The notes under the pieces: generated by a model
Seen by the model: only the letters and a program-made list of their open reading frames with translations
Databases searched by the model: none
What the model was told of the DNA's origin: nothing
Assembly (NCBI RefSeq): GCF_900105615.1
Contig: NZ_LT630003.1
Span: forward strand, 2,852,001-2,916,000
DNA: 64,000 nt
Direction of reading: 5' to 3'
Source of the DNA: Lacrimispora sphenoides JCM 1415
GTDB lineage: Bacteria; Bacillota; Clostridia; Lachnospirales; Lachnospiraceae
Translations under genes and position numbers: made by a program
In this document: positions 27,266 to 37,406 of the stretch, piece after piece
Layout: each line of letters starts with the position of its first letter
Position numbering within the stretch: position 1 is the stretch's first letter

Positions 27266-30200
27266 CTAGCGGGGAACCTCCACCATGGCATATGCTTCAA
27301 TCATATCGTCTTCCTGAATATCATTAAATTTCTCAAATACTAGGCCGCACTCATAACCGGTTGCAACTTCCTTCACATCATCCTTAAATCTCTTTAAGGA
27401 AGCCAGAGGACCATCGTAGATCTGCTCTCCGGCACGTGTGATGCGGACGCTGCAGCCTCTCTGGAACTTACCGTCCATTACATAGGAGCCTGCAATGGTA
27501 CCTACTCCGGATGCCTTAAAGGTCTGGCGCACGATAGCGTGGCCGATGATCTTCTCTTCAAATACCGGATCAAGCATGCCCTTCATCGCTGCCTCTACAT
27601 CCTCAATAGCCTGATAGATTACCTTGTAAAGTCTCATATCCACTTTTTCCCGGTCTGCAATGGATTTTGCAGTTACATCAGGCCTTACGTTAAAGCCGAT
27701 GATGATCGCATTGGATGCGGAAGCCAGGGAAACGTCAGACTCATTAATTGCGCCTACGCCTCCGTGAATCACCTTTACCATAACCTCTTCGTTAGACAGC
27801 TTCACAAGGCTCTGCTTTACCGCTTCCACGGAACCCTGTACATCTGCTTTCACGATAAGCGGAAGCTCCTTGATGTTGCCGGCTTTGATCTGACTGAATA
27901 AATCATCCAGTGATAACTTAGCCTTTGTATCTTCCAGTAATTTATTCTTACCTTCGGAAATAAATGTCTCAGCAAAGGTTCTTGCTTCTTTTTCATTTTC
28001 GGTTCCAACCAGGACTTCGCCTGCATTTGGAACGTCATTAAGTCCTAAAATCTCAACCGGGGTGGATGGACCTGCTTCTTTTACTCTGCGGCCCTTATCA
28101 TCCATCATGGCACGGACTTTTCCGTAACAGGAACCAGCGGAAACCGTATCACCTACCCGAAGGGTTCCCTTCTGTACCAGTACAGTAGCTACCGGTCCTT
28201 TACCCTTATCAAGCTCAGCCTCAATAATAAGACCTCTTGCCCGGCGGTTCGGATTTGCCTTTAATTCCTTTACTTCTGCGGTTAGAAGGATCATTTCCAG
28301 AAGTTCTTTGATACCGTCCTTTGTATGGGCAGAAACCGGAACAAATATGGTACTTCCGCCCCAGTCCTCAGGAATCAGTTCATATTCAGATAATTCCTGC
28401 TTTACCTTGTCAATATTGGCACTTGGTTTATCAATCTTATTAATGGCTACAATGATCTCCACTTCAGCTGCCTTGGCATGGTTGATTGCCTCCACAGTCT
28501 GAGGCATCACACCGTCATCAGCTGCTACTACAAGAATTGCGATATCAGTAGACTGAGCACCTCTCATACGCATAGCGGTAAAGGCCTCGTGTCCCGGAGT
28601 ATCTAAAAATGTGATCTTTTCTCCGTTTACTTCAACGGTATAAGCACCAATATGCTGCGTGATCCCGCCTGCCTCTCTGGAGGTTACATGGCTTTGGCGG
28701 ATCGCATCAAGAAGGGATGTTTTACCATGGTCAACATGGCCCATTACGCAGACTACCGGCGGTCTGGAAACCATATCTGCCTCATTTTCATCAGCCTCTT
28801 TCAGCAGTTCTTCAATAACATCTATTTTTATTTCTTTCTCGCAGAGAACATCATATCCCAAAGCGATCTCTTCCGCCTGGTCATAATCGATTTCCGTATT
28901 AAGAGTAACGATTTTACCCTGTAAGAACAGCTTCTTTACAATGGCAGACGGCTGAAGCTTCATCTTCTCAGCCAGTTCCTTAATCGTCATGATATCCGGG
29001 AGAGTTATGGTCTTTATCTCTTCTACCTTAGGCTCTACATGCACCGGAGGCTGAACCGGAACTTTTAACGGTTTTCCGCCTTTGCCCTGTGCTCTTTTCT
29101 TAGCCTCGTCATCTTTATCTCTCTTATCAAATCTGTCATTTTTATAAGTGTTCTTTGCAGCCCTGTTGCTGGTAGGCTTTGCCTGGATTGGAGTATCAAA
29201 GGAACCTGTCTTAGGACCAGCATCTCTGCCTGTACGTTGTCCCTGTGGTCTTCCATCACGGTTGCCCTGGTAGCCTCCCTGGCCCTGCGGTCTTCCGTCA
29301 CGGTTGCCCTGGTAGCCTCCCTGGCCCTGCGGTCTTCCGTCACGGTTGCCCTGATAGCCTCCCTGGCCCTGCGGTCTTCCGTCACGGTTTCCCTGGTAGC
29401 CTCCGCCCTGTGGTCTTCCGTCGCGGTTGCCCTGGTAGCCTCCCTGGCCCTGTGGTCTTCCGTCACGGTTGCCCTGGTAACCACCGCCCTGCGGTCTTCC
29501 GTCGCGGTTGCCCTGGTAGCCTCCCTGGCCCTGTGGTCTTCCGTCACGGTTACCCTGGTAGCCTCCCTGACCCTGTGGTCTTCCGTCACGGTTGCCCTGA
29601 TAGCCTCCCTGACCCTGTGGTCTTCCGTCACGGTTGCCCTGATAGCCTCCCTGACCCTGTGGTCTTCCGTCACGGTTGCCCTGATAGCCTCCCTGGCCCT
29701 GTGGTCTTCCGTCACGGTTGCCCTGGTAGCCTCCCTGGCCCTGTGGTCTTCCATCACGATTGCCCTGGTAACCTCCCTGGCCCTGTGGTCTTCCGTCACG
29801 GTTTCCCTGGTAGCCTCCCTGGCCCTGTGGTCTTCCGTCACGGTTTCCCTGGTAGCCTCCCTGGCCCTGTGGTCTTCCATCACGGTTTCCCTGATAGCCT
29901 CCCTGAGGTCTTCCGTCACGGTTTCCCTGGTAGCCTCCCTGGGGTCTTCCTTCACGGTTGTCACGGTTACCCTGATAGCCTCCCTGAGGTCTTCCTTCCC
30001 GGTTATCGCGGTTTCCCTGGTAGCCTCCCTGGGGTCTTCCACCTTCCACGTTTTCTGTATTCTGCTCTCTTGTTAATTCAGCAGCTCCTGATAAAGACTG
30101 CTCTGAAACCTGACGATTTCTTGAATCTCCGTTCTGTCGGTCCGACTGAAAAGATCTTCCTCCCTGGGAATGCTGTCCCTGAGGCTTCATCTGTGCATTC

Positions 30201-30442
30201 TGCGGTCTGAATACTGCCGCAATTTTTTTCTTCGGCGCATCGGAATCATCTCCATCCGGTGAATTGGATTGTACCGGAGCGGTTCCCCGGTTGTGGCCGC
30301 CTACTTCTTTTTTCACGATTGCCGCCTGCTCATCCGTAACGTTGGAAGAGCTCTTTAAATTTATATTATGTTTTTCCAAGATATCCAGTATCTCCTTACT
30401 ACTGTCTTTTCCCAGTTCTTTTGCCAGATCATATACTCTCAT
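27266..30442 (-). CDS. infB: Translation initiation factor IF-2 with a long Gly-rich repeat insert
   Basis: 1058 residues from ATG 30442 (GGAGG six bases upstream; overlaps ylxQ by 14 bases). Plan: IF2_N domain ('[19 protein letters not shown]'), a low-complexity region of about 135-400 made of some 19 copies of GRPQ(GQ)GGYQGNRD, a basic linker, a second IF2_N ('[21 protein letters not shown]'), the G domain (G1 'GHVDHGKTS', 'DTPGHEAF', 'NKID'), then domains II-IV. IF-2 delivers fMet-tRNA to the ribosome. The catalytic part is normal; the repeat makes it longer than typical Firmicute IF-2 (700-900). Confidence 0.97.
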   Translation of the reverse strand: MRVYDLAKELGKDSSKEILDILEKHNINLKSSSNVTDEQAAIVKKEVGGHNRGTAPVQSNSPDGDDSDAPKKKIAAVFRPQNAQMKPQGQHSQGGRSFQSDRQNGDSRNRQVSEQSLSGAAELTREQNTENVEGGRPQGGYQGNRDNREGRPQGGYQGNRDNREGRPQGGYQGNRDGRPQGGYQGNRDGRPQGQGGYQGNRDGRPQGQGGYQGNRDGRPQGQGGYQGNRDGRPQGQGGYQGNRDGRPQGQGGYQGNRDGRPQGQGGYQGNRDGRPQGQGGYQGNRDGRPQGQGGYQGNRDGRPQGQGGYQGNRDGRPQGGGYQGNRDGRPQGQGGYQGNRDGRPQGGGYQGNRDGRPQGQGGYQGNRDGRPQGQGGYQGNRDGRPQGQGGYQGNRDGRPQGQRTGRDAGPKTGSFDTPIQAKPTSNRAAKNTYKNDRFDKRDKDDEAKKRAQGKGGKPLKVPVQPPVHVEPKVEEIKTITLPDIMTIKELAEKMKLQPSAIVKKLFLQGKIVTLNTEIDYDQAEEIALGYDVLCEKEIKIDVIEELLKEADENEADMVSRPPVVCVMGHVDHGKTSLLDAIRQSHVTSREAGGITQHIGAYTVEVNGEKITFLDTPGHEAFTAMRMRGAQSTDIAILVVAADDGVMPQTVEAINHAKAAEVEIIVAINKIDKPSANIDKVKQELSEYELIPEDWGGSTIFVPVSAHTKDGIKELLEMILLTAEVKELKANPNRRARGLIIEAELDKGKGPVATVLVQKGTLRVGDTVSAGSCYGKVRAMMDDKGRRVKEAGPSTPVEILGLNDVPNAGEVLVGTENEKEARTFAETFISEGKNKLLEDTKAKLSLDDLFSQIKAGNIKELPLIVKADVQGSVEAVKQSLVKLSNEEVMVKVIHGGVGAINESDVSLASASNAIIIGFNVRPDVTAKSIADREKVDMRLYKVIYQAIEDVEAAMKGMLDPVFEEKIIGHAIVRQTFKASGVGTIAGSYVMDGKFQRGCSVRITRAGEQIYDGPLASLKRFKDDVKEVATGYECGLVFEKFNDIQEDDMIEAYAMVEVPR
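29235..30040 (-). repeat. In-gene tandem repeat of 36-45 bp units in infB
   Basis: About 19 units, mostly 42 bp, encoding [14 protein letters not shown], with variants lacking GQ (36 bp) or carrying NRE. Units are highly alike at the DNA level, especially between 29240 and 29900, which points to recent expansion by slippage or recombination. All units are multiples of three, so length change keeps the frame. Confidence 0.95.
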
Positions 30443-30827
30443 GCTTTCCTCCATTCTGTGCGCGCTCTGCAGCACATACCGGTAGATGTGAAAGGTCCTC
30501 TTCACATTCACTACCGACCTTTGTATTCATCAGTTTCACGACTGCCTTTGCAAACCCATGATCCACGATAGCAAGGGATGCTCTCATCTCTTTCCCCATA
30601 GCGTGGCCCAGTTCATCTTTTCCCCCTAAAAAGTAGATTGGAACCTCATAGTAAGTACACATATTGGTAAACATTTTCTTAGTATTCTCCGAGGCCTCCT
30701 CAGATATGATTACTAATGATGCTTTCCCAGTTTTTACGGTCTTTTCTGTCATGAATTCTCCGCTTACAGTCTTTCCTGCTTTAGTGGCCAGACCAATCAG
30801 ATTAAGGATCTTTTGTCTGTCATCCAA
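30429..30827 (-). CDS. YlxQ-like ribosomal L7Ae-family RNA-binding protein
   Basis: 132 residues if it starts at TTG 30827, ten bases after AAGGAG; upstream codons belong to ylxR in another frame. It has the L7Ae/L30e fold: '[19 protein letters not shown]', '[18 protein letters not shown]', '[21 protein letters not shown]'. A ~30-residue Cys-containing tail follows the usual end. Members bind kink-turn RNA. It overlaps ylxR by 8 bases. Confidence 0.85.
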   Translation of the reverse strand: MDDRQKILNLIGLATKAGKTVSGEFMTEKTVKTGKASLVIISEEASENTKKMFTNMCTYYEVPIYFLGGKDELGHAMGKEMRASLAIVDHGFAKAVVKLMNTKVGSECEEDLSHLPVCAAERAQNGGKHESI

Positions 30828-31089
30828 ACTGTTCCATCTCCTTTTCCAATGCTTCGTAGACTTCTTTCGGAATCGCCATCTTGAAGGAACGCTCAAGCCC
30901 CTTGCTTTTTACTGCCTTCTTAAAACATTCCATAGAAGGGCAGAGATAAGCTCCCCGTCCGTTTTTACGTCCGGTTGTATCAAGTAGGATCTCATCCTCT
31001 GAGGTTTTCAGAACACGAATCATTTCTTTTTTATTTTTCATCTCACCACAGCCGATGCACTGTCTGAGCGGTAATTTCTTTGTACTCAC
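30820..31089 (-). CDS. ylxR: YlxR-family (DUF448) RNA-binding protein
   Basis: 89 residues with the family motifs 'PLRQCIGCGEMKNKKEMIRV' and 'GRKNGRGAYLCPSMECFKKA'. In Firmicutes this small protein sits between nusA and ylxQ; it binds RNA and has been connected with RNase P. It overlaps ylxQ. Confidence 0.93.
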   Translation of the reverse strand: MSTKKLPLRQCIGCGEMKNKKEMIRVLKTSEDEILLDTTGRKNGRGAYLCPSMECFKKAVKSKGLERSFKMAIPKEVYEALEKEMEQFG

Positions 31090-31136
31090 GTTTCCATCAC
31101 TTCCTGTTTTTTATACTGGTAATCACCAGCCAGGTC

Positions 31137-32312
31137 TTATTCCTGGTAGTCGTCCTGATACTCTTCCTGGTAGTACTGCGTTTCGCTGTTTCCACTGTCA
31201 TGGTTTTCATTTCCAAAACTTTCAAATCCAGATCCAGCTTCCTGATAATCAAGCCCCAGCTCCTCAAACAGACCGAGTTCTCTTGCCTGCGTCTCACTCT
31301 TAATGTCAATCTTATATCCGGTAAGACGTGCTGCAAGCCTTGCGTTCTGTCCTTCCTTGCCGATGGCCAGTGATAATTGATAATCCGGAACAATAACCTG
31401 AGCTTCCTTTGATTCCTCGTCTGCAACAACACAGATAACCTTTGCCGGGCTTAATGCATTTTCAATCAAATAGGCCGGATTCTCATCCCAGTTGATGATA
31501 TCGATTTTCTCTCCTCTTAACTCATTTACTATGGAGTTAACCCTTGCACCGTTTAAGCCTACGCATGCACCTACCGGATCTACATTGGCATCATTGGATT
31601 TAACAGCAATTTTTGTTCTGGAACCTGCTTCTCTTGCAATTGCCTTGATTTCCACGGTTCCGTCTTTCACCTCTGCAACCTCGGATTCAAACAGGCGTTT
31701 TACAAGGTCCGGATGAGTTCTGGATACGGAAATCCTTGGGCCTTTGGGAGTATCCTTTACTTCCAGAACGAACACTTTGATTCTCTCTGTGGCTTTAAAC
31801 ACTTCTCCTTTTACCATTTCTGTTTCATTCAGAATGGCATCTACTTTGCCCAGATTAATGCTTACATTCCTGCCCAGATATCTCTGCACAATTCCTGTGA
31901 CAACTTCCCTCTCCTGGCAGTACCAGTCGTTAAAGAGAGATTTTCTGCCTTCCTCACGGATTTTCTGCAGGATCACGTTCTTTGCATTTTGTGTAGCGAT
32001 TCTTCCAAACTTCTTTGAGTCGATCTGGCAATGGATCACATCGCCGATATCGTACTTTGGATCTGCCATCTTTGCATCTGCCAGGCTGATCTGCAACAGG
32101 GGATCTTCAACTGTTTCCACCACTTCTTTTTCTGCAAATACATTGAAATCACAGGTTTCACGATTGATGCTGACCTTGATATTATCCGCTTTTCCGAAAT
32201 GGTTCTTGCACGCCGTAAGGAGAGAATTTTCGATTGCCTCTAACAGGGTATCCTTGCTGATATTATTCTCCTTCTCCAGAATATTCAGTGCTTCTAACAG
32301 TTCCTTATTCAT
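31137..32312 (-). CDS. nusA: Transcription termination/antitermination factor NusA
   Basis: 391 residues. N-terminal polymerase-binding domain ('[31 protein letters not shown]'-type start), S1 domain ('[17 protein letters not shown]' region), KH1 and KH2 ('[30 protein letters not shown]', '[26 protein letters not shown]'), and a short Glu/Gln/Tyr/Asp-rich tail. It controls pausing, termination and antitermination. Confidence 0.97.
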   Translation of the reverse strand: MNKELLEALNILEKENNISKDTLLEAIENSLLTACKNHFGKADNIKVSINRETCDFNVFAEKEVVETVEDPLLQISLADAKMADPKYDIGDVIHCQIDSKKFGRIATQNAKNVILQKIREEGRKSLFNDWYCQEREVVTGIVQRYLGRNVSINLGKVDAILNETEMVKGEVFKATERIKVFVLEVKDTPKGPRISVSRTHPDLVKRLFESEVAEVKDGTVEIKAIAREAGSRTKIAVKSNDANVDPVGACVGLNGARVNSIVNELRGEKIDIINWDENPAYLIENALSPAKVICVVADEESKEAQVIVPDYQLSLAIGKEGQNARLAARLTGYKIDIKSETQARELGLFEELGLDYQEAGSGFESFGNENHDSGNSETQYYQEEYQDDYQE

Positions 32313-32341
32313 TTTTTTATCCTCCTAATATCTCTTACTGT

Positions 32342-32809
32342 TTAGAAATCAAATGCCAGCCGGATCAAAGCGATTTCCGGGCGGTTCAACACAAGCTCTA
32401 TTCCGTCTTCCTGGGTAATGGTCACTGTTTCCCTGTCATAGGATGTAAGCGTTCCTGTAAAATCCTTCTGTTTGTTTAAAGGCTTATATAACTTAATATC
32501 CACATCTTTTCCGATACTTCTATCAAAGTCTTTATCTTTTTTTAGCGGTCTTCCAAGCCCCGGAGAGCTTACCTCTAAAATGTAACTGTCCGCAATAAAA
32601 TCCTTTTCATCCAGCCAGTCTCCCAGCCTGCGGCTTATGGTTTCGCAATCATCTACCGTAATCCCGCCTTCTTTATCTATATAAGCCCGCAGATACCAGT
32701 TTCCTGCTTCTTTTACGTACTCTACATCTACCAGTTCGAAATTATTTTCTTCCATAAGGGGCAGCAAAAAGCTTTCTGTCTTTGCCTCGTACTCTTCTCT
32801 CTTCGCCAT
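32342..32809 (-). CDS. rimP: Ribosome maturation factor RimP
   Basis: 155 residues from ATG 32809, preceded by AAGGTGGGAG; a GTG- or ATG-like extension to 32857 would overlap the leader hairpin and has no site. Family features: 'NNFELVDVEYVKEAGNWYLR', 'IDKEGGITVDDCETISRRLG', 'LEVSSPGLGRPLKKDKDF'. It helps assemble the 30S subunit and opens the nusA-infB operon. Confidence 0.96.
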   Translation of the reverse strand: MAKREEYEAKTESFLLPLMEENNFELVDVEYVKEAGNWYLRAYIDKEGGITVDDCETISRRLGDWLDEKDFIADSYILEVSSPGLGRPLKKDKDFDRSIGKDVDIKLYKPLNKQKDFTGTLTSYDRETVTITQEDGIELVLNRPEIALIRLAFDF

Positions 32810-32836
32810 CTTTCTCCCACCTTTCCAAACAAATTG

Positions 32837-32862
32837 AAAGAGTGGACTTTCGCCCACTCTTT
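32837..32862 (-). terminator. Terminator-like hairpin in the rimP operon leader
   Basis: On the - strand AAAGAGTGG pairs perfectly with CCACTCTTT around an 8-nt loop and continues TTTCAATTTGTTT. It lies between the strong operon promoter and the rimP start, so it looks like an attenuator. In the other direction there is no gene that it would terminate. Confidence 0.65.
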
Positions 32863-32890
32863 ATCCGCTAACTGTCATGTTATCGTAGAC

Positions 32891-32919
32891 AGTATAACAC
32901 CGTTTATACTCCATTGCAA
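32891..32919 (-). promoter_or_regulatory. rimP-nusA-infB operon promoter
   Basis: On the - strand TTGCAA, 17 nt, TATACT; start near 32884, about 75 bases before rimP. Confidence 0.8.
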
Positions 32920-33132
32920 GGGTTTTTTCTTATTTTTCCAGCATTTCCGCCATCTATTCCACCATTTTATTGGCTTTTCCTGTAGTGGCCAATCATCAGG
33001 CTGTGAAAAAAAGAAAAAAACAGCAATCCGGCATTTTATATCATAGGGAAGAAGGTCTGGTCCTTCACACTCCTTTTTTTTGTACATATCATAACACTAT
33101 ATCAGATCAAATCTGTCATATAAGGAGGACCC

Positions 33133-33900
33133 ATGAAGCCAAAACTGGAAGTTCGCGGGATCAGTTACTCCTATCATTCCCTTGAGGGTGAGACACTGGC
33201 CCTTTCCAATATATCATTTACTGCAGATAACGGAGAATTTCTTGCAATCGTCGGCCCATCCGGCTGCGGGAAATCTACCCTTCTATCTCTTCTTAGCGGA
33301 TTATTAGAACCTGACGAAGGTGAAATCTTAATTGACGGCGTCTCCCAGGCAAAATCCGGCGTCAATATCGGTTACATGCTGCAACGGGATCACCTTTTTG
33401 AATGGCGTACTATTATGGGAAATGCCGAACTGGGGCTGGAAATTCAGAAAAAGCGAAACAAAAGCTCCAAAGAAAAGCTGCATCAGATGCTCCATACTTA
33501 CGGCCTTGGAAGCTTTGAGCAGGCAAAGCCGTCTGAACTGTCCGGAGGTATGCGGCAGCGTGCCGCACTGGTCCGCACCCTGGCCCTGGAACCGGACCTT
33601 CTTTTATTAGACGAACCATTTTCCGCATTGGACTATCAAACCAGGCTTTCCGTCTGTGATGACATCAGTTCCATTATAAAAAGCACTCATAAAACTGCGA
33701 TTCTTATCACACATGACCTTTCCGAAGCTATCAGTGTTGCCGACAGAGTCATTGTACTGACAAGCAGGCCCGGCAAAATAAAAGCCATCGTACCGGTTTC
33801 CTTCGGAGGAGATGATATACGGCCCTTGACACGGCGGAATATGCCGGAATTTTCTGTTTACTTTAATCAGGTATGGAAGGAGCTGCAGAATCATGATTGA
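33133..33900 (+). CDS. ABC transporter ATPase, SsuB/TauB/ThiZ type
   Basis: 255 residues. Walker A 'GPSGCGKST', signature 'LSGGMRQRAALVRTLAL', Walker B 'LLLLDEPFSALD', H-loop 'ITHDLSEAI'. These match the nitrate/sulfonate/taurine/thiamin-precursor ATPase family, which works with a single TauC-like permease. ATG 33133 follows AAGGAGG. It overlaps the permease by 8 bases. No binding-protein gene is adjacent, so the substrate cannot be assigned. Confidence 0.88.
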   Translation: MKPKLEVRGISYSYHSLEGETLALSNISFTADNGEFLAIVGPSGCGKSTLLSLLSGLLEPDEGEILIDGVSQAKSGVNIGYMLQRDHLFEWRTIMGNAELGLEIQKKRNKSSKEKLHQMLHTYGLGSFEQAKPSELSGGMRQRAALVRTLALEPDLLLLDEPFSALDYQTRLSVCDDISSIIKSTHKTAILITHDLSEAISVADRVIVLTSRPGKIKAIVPVSFGGDDIRPLTRRNMPEFSVYFNQVWKELQNHD

Positions 33901-34690
33901 GACTCATCCCACCTTAGCCCAACAGGAGTTTATTGAAAAGGAAAAGCTGCACCGCCGCAACGTCAGAGTGTGGCGTACCATGCTGCTGGTACTGCTTCTT
34001 TCTCTTTGGGAGCTGTGTGCAAGACTGGGCATGATCAATGACTTCATATTCAGCTCGCCTTCCCGTGTGACCATCTGCTTTCTTACTATGGTTGTGGACA
34101 AAAGCATTTTTATGCACATCGGGGTAACCGTAATGGAAACCCTCATAAGCTTTGCCCTGGTCACCGTCTCAGGCCTGCTGATCGCTGTTCTTTTATGGTC
34201 CAGCCGCAGTGTATCGGAAGTGTTGGAGCCTTATCTTGTCATGCTTAACAGCCTTCCAAAATCCGCCCTTGCTCCCATCTTAATTGTATGGCTGGGTAAT
34301 AATATTAAGACCATCATTGTTGCTTCCATTTCTGTGGCCGTTTTTGGATGCATTATGACGCTCCATACCGGTTTTTCCCAGGTAGATCCTGACATGATCA
34401 AGCTGATCTATTCCCTGGGCGGTAAGAAAAAGGATGTCCTTTTCAAGGTACTTCTTCCTGGTTCTGTGCCTCTTATCATCAGCAATACAAAGGTCAATAT
34501 CGGGCTTTGTCTGGTTGGTGTAATCATTGGAGAATTTTTGGCGGCAAATAAAGGACTGGGATATTTGATCATCTATGGAAGCCAGGTATTTAAGATGGAT
34601 CTGGTGGTAATGAGCATCGTGATCCTGTGTATTGTATCGGCGATATTGTATCAGGGGATTGCTTTGCTGGAAAAGAAGATTAAGTTTTAA
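33893..34690 (+). CDS. ABC transporter permease, SsuC/TauC/ThiX type
   Basis: 265 residues with about six membrane helices and the EAA-like loop 'IKLIYSLGGKKKDVLFKVLLPGSVPLI'. The N-terminal 'LWELCARLGMINDFIFSSPS' is typical of sulfonate/pyrimidine-precursor permeases. The last ~100 bases of the gene occur again, degraded, at 35833-35935. Confidence 0.88.
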   Translation: MIETHPTLAQQEFIEKEKLHRRNVRVWRTMLLVLLLSLWELCARLGMINDFIFSSPSRVTICFLTMVVDKSIFMHIGVTVMETLISFALVTVSGLLIAVLLWSSRSVSEVLEPYLVMLNSLPKSALAPILIVWLGNNIKTIIVASISVAVFGCIMTLHTGFSQVDPDMIKLIYSLGGKKKDVLFKVLLPGSVPLIISNTKVNIGLCLVGVIIGEFLAANKGLGYLIIYGSQVFKMDLVVMSIVILCIVSAILYQGIALLEKKIKF

Positions 34691-34701
34691 CTTTTTCACT
34701 T

Positions 34702-34758
34702 GATAAAAGGAACTTTCACAGTATATTAATTAACTATGCTGCAGAAGTTCCTTTTATC
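34702..34758. terminator. Terminator after the SsuC-like permease
   Basis: A 14-bp stem GATAAAAGGAACTT / AAGTTCCTTTTATC around a ~29-nt loop, with T-rich flanks in both directions; it can also stop the convergent DUF6508 gene. Confidence 0.75.
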
Positions 34759-34827
34759 CATATCCTACTCTATCCCCATGATTTTTCCAACAGCCAAATG
34801 GTTGACTTTACCGATAATTATATTTGC

Positions 34828-35256
34828 TCAATAACACATACGGGAATCTATTTCCTTTAATCTATTCAGCCATTTTGCAATACAGCCGCTTTTAAAGAAA
34901 TCCAGTAACGCTCCATCACAAAACCGTTCAGCACGGACAGCTCCTGTAATGAGAGCCATGACACACTGAGCATCTAATGACGACACCTCTGCATCTTTCA
35001 TAGATATAATTCCCCACTCAAGACCATTCTTATCCAGAATTTCTCCATAATGATTTAAATCCATATCTTCATTGTCATCTATGGTTTTATATACATCTTG
35101 TATGAATGCACTGACAAAATCTGAATAATTAACAAATGACATTCGAATAGGATTTTCTACGATTCCTTTATTTTCTTTATCAATTATCCAATTACCGTAC
35201 TCAGTTTTTGCAAGCTGTGATAAATATTTTGTCAATATTACAAATCTCTCTGCCAT
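34828..35256 (-). CDS. DUF6508-like protein of unknown function
   Basis: 142 residues, soluble and mostly helical. I associate it with DUF6508 from 'MSFVNYSDFVSAFIQDVYK', 'GLEWGIISMKDAEVSSLDAQCVMALITGAVRAERFCDGALLDFF' and the end 'KWLNRLKEID'. The function of the family is not known to me. It lies alone in AT-rich DNA between two copies of the permease 3' end, which suggests it came in with an inserted segment. The 270 bases upstream (35257-35526) are very AT-rich and I see no other gene there. Confidence 0.7.
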   Translation of the reverse strand: MAERFVILTKYLSQLAKTEYGNWIIDKENKGIVENPIRMSFVNYSDFVSAFIQDVYKTIDDNEDMDLNHYGEILDKNGLEWGIISMKDAEVSSLDAQCVMALITGAVRAERFCDGALLDFFKSGCIAKWLNRLKEIDSRMCY

Positions 35257-35526
35257 GCACTTTATCTCCCGAAAATATAACCTTATCTTATTTATAAACC
35301 TTTCTTTTAAAATAACTATTGTTTATATACTATATCAAAATGTATTATTTGTCTATTTTATATCGATATCGTAATGGTTTATTTTTGTTTAAGTTCCCCT
35401 TTATATATTGAATCATTTAACAACATAATGTATAACTAATACTGAGAGTTTTCTTCATATATATATGTTATCAATTATGTAATTTTAACTTCATAAACAA
35501 AAAGTGGATTTGTCATAGATTCATAA

Positions 35527-35793
35527 ATTGATTCATTTAAAAGGAAACCACCATTTAAAAAGATAAATGAAAAGCGCATTGCAAAAGAACGTGCCAAAGA
35601 GGAAAAAGAACGCTTTGAACAAGAGTACACAGATACCATGAACTCGTTGAGAGAACGAATAAAAGAACTTGAAAAAGTCAATATGAATCTTAACATATTT
35701 CAATGGAGAAAAAAGGCTGACGTTGATAAAGAACTTACAGGATTGTACGAACGGATACGACAAACACGGGAAAAATACGGGAAGGACTGGTAA
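35527..35793 (+). pseudogene. 5'-truncated remnant of a charged coiled-coil protein
   Basis: After a stop codon at 35524-35526 an 88-codon frame runs to TAA 35793 with no start codon before codon ~38. It reads as Lys/Glu/Arg-rich coiled coil ('KRIAKERAKEEKERFEQEY', 'LRERIKELEKVNMNLNIF', 'LTGLYERIRQTREKYGKDW'). The strong codon-like composition suggests the end of a real gene whose start was lost. I do not recognise the family. Confidence 0.45.
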
Positions 35794-35832
35794 TATAGCT
35801 GGAACGTCAACCATATCATTTCGTATCCACAG

Positions 35833-35935
35833 CTTTTTAATATGGATCTGGTGGTAATGAGCATCACTGTGTATTGTATCGGCGATTTTGTATCAAGGGA
35901 TTGCTTTGTATGAGAAGAAGAATAAATTTTTTTAA
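35833..35935 (+). pseudogene. Degraded second copy of the SsuC-like permease 3' end
   Basis: This stretch matches 34588-34690, the end of the intact permease, including the shared run 'ATGGATCTGGTGGTAATGAG' and 'GTGTATTGTATCGGCGAT', but has a 5-base loss and several substitutions. It has no ribosome site and cannot make a protein. It marks the far border of an inserted or rearranged segment. Confidence 0.85.
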
Positions 35936-35989
35936 AAAGGAGTCTTAACCTTATGGAATTATATTGAACCATAAGGCTAAAGCTCCTTT
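35936..35989. terminator. Terminator of the lctBCD operon (bidirectional)
   Basis: Outer stem AAAGGAG/CTCCTTT and inner 8-bp stem CCTTATGG/CCATAAGG. On the - strand it is followed by TTTTTAAAAAAATTT, just after the lctD stop at 36001. Confidence 0.8.
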
Positions 35990-36000
35990 ATTTCAATCCA

Positions 36001-37404
36001 TTACATCTGGGCAATCTTGTGAGGATTTAAAATATTATTAGGGTCAAACACCTTTTTAATTCCGTTCATCAGAATTAGATTCACCTCCGGGAGAGATTCC
36101 CTAAGGTAAGGCTTCTTTGCATAGCCAATGCCATGTTCACCGGAAACCTGACCTCCCAGCTTTCTGGCCTTTTCATAAACTTTCTCCATAGCTTTGCTCA
36201 TACGTTTTTCCCATTCCTCGTCGCTTAGATCATCTTTCAGCATATAGGCATGGAGGTTCCCGTCTCCCGCATGTCCGAAACACTTAATCCTTAACTCACA
36301 CTCTTTTTGCAGTCCATGCAGATAAGTGACCATTTCATTGACTGAGCTTCTTGGAACGACCATATCGACCTCATCCATGTAGGTGGTTGAACCTTTGATG
36401 GCTTCCAGGAAAGCTCCCCTGGCCTTCCAGATGGAATCTTCTCTCTCCTCCGTATCAGAGATCAGAACATCTAAGGCACCCTGTTCCAGACAGAGCTTTG
36501 CAACACTGTCATATGCCTGTTCAATTTCTTCTGCCGAATTTCCGTCAAATTTCAAAAGCAGATAAGCGTCTGACTGCTTATCCGGAAATGCCTTTCCTAA
36601 ATACTGCTCTGCATCAATAATAACTTCCCTCTGCATGAATTCAATGGCTGTAGGAATGGTCTTTGATTTGACAATTAAAGGAACCGTATTGATTGCATCA
36701 TCCAGGGTAGGGAACGGAATCAGCAGGCTGATCACCATCTTAGGGCGGGGAATCAGCTTTAACGTGGCCTTTGTAATAAAACCAAGAGTTCCCTCAGCTC
36801 CAACCATTAAATCCTTAAGGGCATACCCGGAGCTGTTTTTTACGACCTTGCCTCCGAATTCCGTAATCTCACCATTTGGAAGGACAACTTCCAGACCTCT
36901 TACATAGTCACGTGTCACTCCATATTTCACGGCGCGCATGCCTCCTGCATTGGTGCTGATGTTACCACCAATGGTAGCAGATTTTTCGCCTGGATCCGGC
37001 GGGTAGAACAGATCATGATCTTCCACGTAAGCAGAAAGCTCCATCAGCAGAACACCTGGCTCCACCGTAATTGTCAGATTATCCTCATCCAGTTCAAGTA
37101 CATGATTCATCAGCGTGGTATCTATCATGATTCCGTGTTCCATGGCTACGGATGACCCTACCAGACCGGTACCTGCACCTCTCGGGGTCACGGGGATGAC
37201 ATTTTCATAGGCATACTTCATGATTTCAGATATCTCTTCTGCTGATTTTGCTTTCACTACAATGTCAGGATAGCTGCTGGTACCGCTTAATTCATCATGA
37301 CTGTACTCTTCATTAATAAAATCACCGATCAGAATACGCTCCTCGTCCGGAATGATACTTTTTATGTAAGCAATATCATCTTTGTCCAGTTTTTTATATT
37401 CCAT
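36001..37404 (-). CDS. lctD: FAD-linked lactate dehydrogenase subunit of an Etf-coupled complex (LctD-like)
   Basis: 467 residues of the GlcD/DLD family: FAD-binding PCMH domain ('[24 protein letters not shown]', '[30 protein letters not shown]') and the C-terminal FAD-oxidase domain with '[16 protein letters not shown]' and '[14 protein letters not shown]'. In Acetobacterium the same gene, next to etfBA homologues, makes a complex that drives NAD+ reduction by lactate using reduced ferredoxin. The order here (etfB, etfA, dehydrogenase) is the same. The 2-hydroxyacid could be lactate or a close relative. It ends the operon two bases after lctC. Confidence 0.88.
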   Translation of the reverse strand: MEYKKLDKDDIAYIKSIIPDEERILIGDFINEEYSHDELSGTSSYPDIVVKAKSAEEISEIMKYAYENVIPVTPRGAGTGLVGSSVAMEHGIMIDTTLMNHVLELDEDNLTITVEPGVLLMELSAYVEDHDLFYPPDPGEKSATIGGNISTNAGGMRAVKYGVTRDYVRGLEVVLPNGEITEFGGKVVKNSSGYALKDLMVGAEGTLGFITKATLKLIPRPKMVISLLIPFPTLDDAINTVPLIVKSKTIPTAIEFMQREVIIDAEQYLGKAFPDKQSDAYLLLKFDGNSAEEIEQAYDSVAKLCLEQGALDVLISDTEEREDSIWKARGAFLEAIKGSTTYMDEVDMVVPRSSVNEMVTYLHGLQKECELRIKCFGHAGDGNLHAYMLKDDLSDEEWEKRMSKAMEKVYEKARKLGGQVSGEHGIGYAKKPYLRESLPEVNLILMNGIKKVFDPNNILNPHKIAQM

Positions 37405-37406
37405 GA

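Noticed and set aside
29065-30210. Long ORFs on both strands across the infB repeat (325, 279 and 321 codons)
   Set aside because: They are by-products of an in-frame repeat whose units are multiples of three; any frame lacking a stop in one unit is open throughout. They lack ribosome sites and IF-2 explains the region.
35475-35972. - strand ORFs of 73-93 codons in the AT-rich scar
   Set aside because: Their Phe/Ser-rich translations are the antisense of the coiled-coil remnant; the + strand reading has the better coding character.
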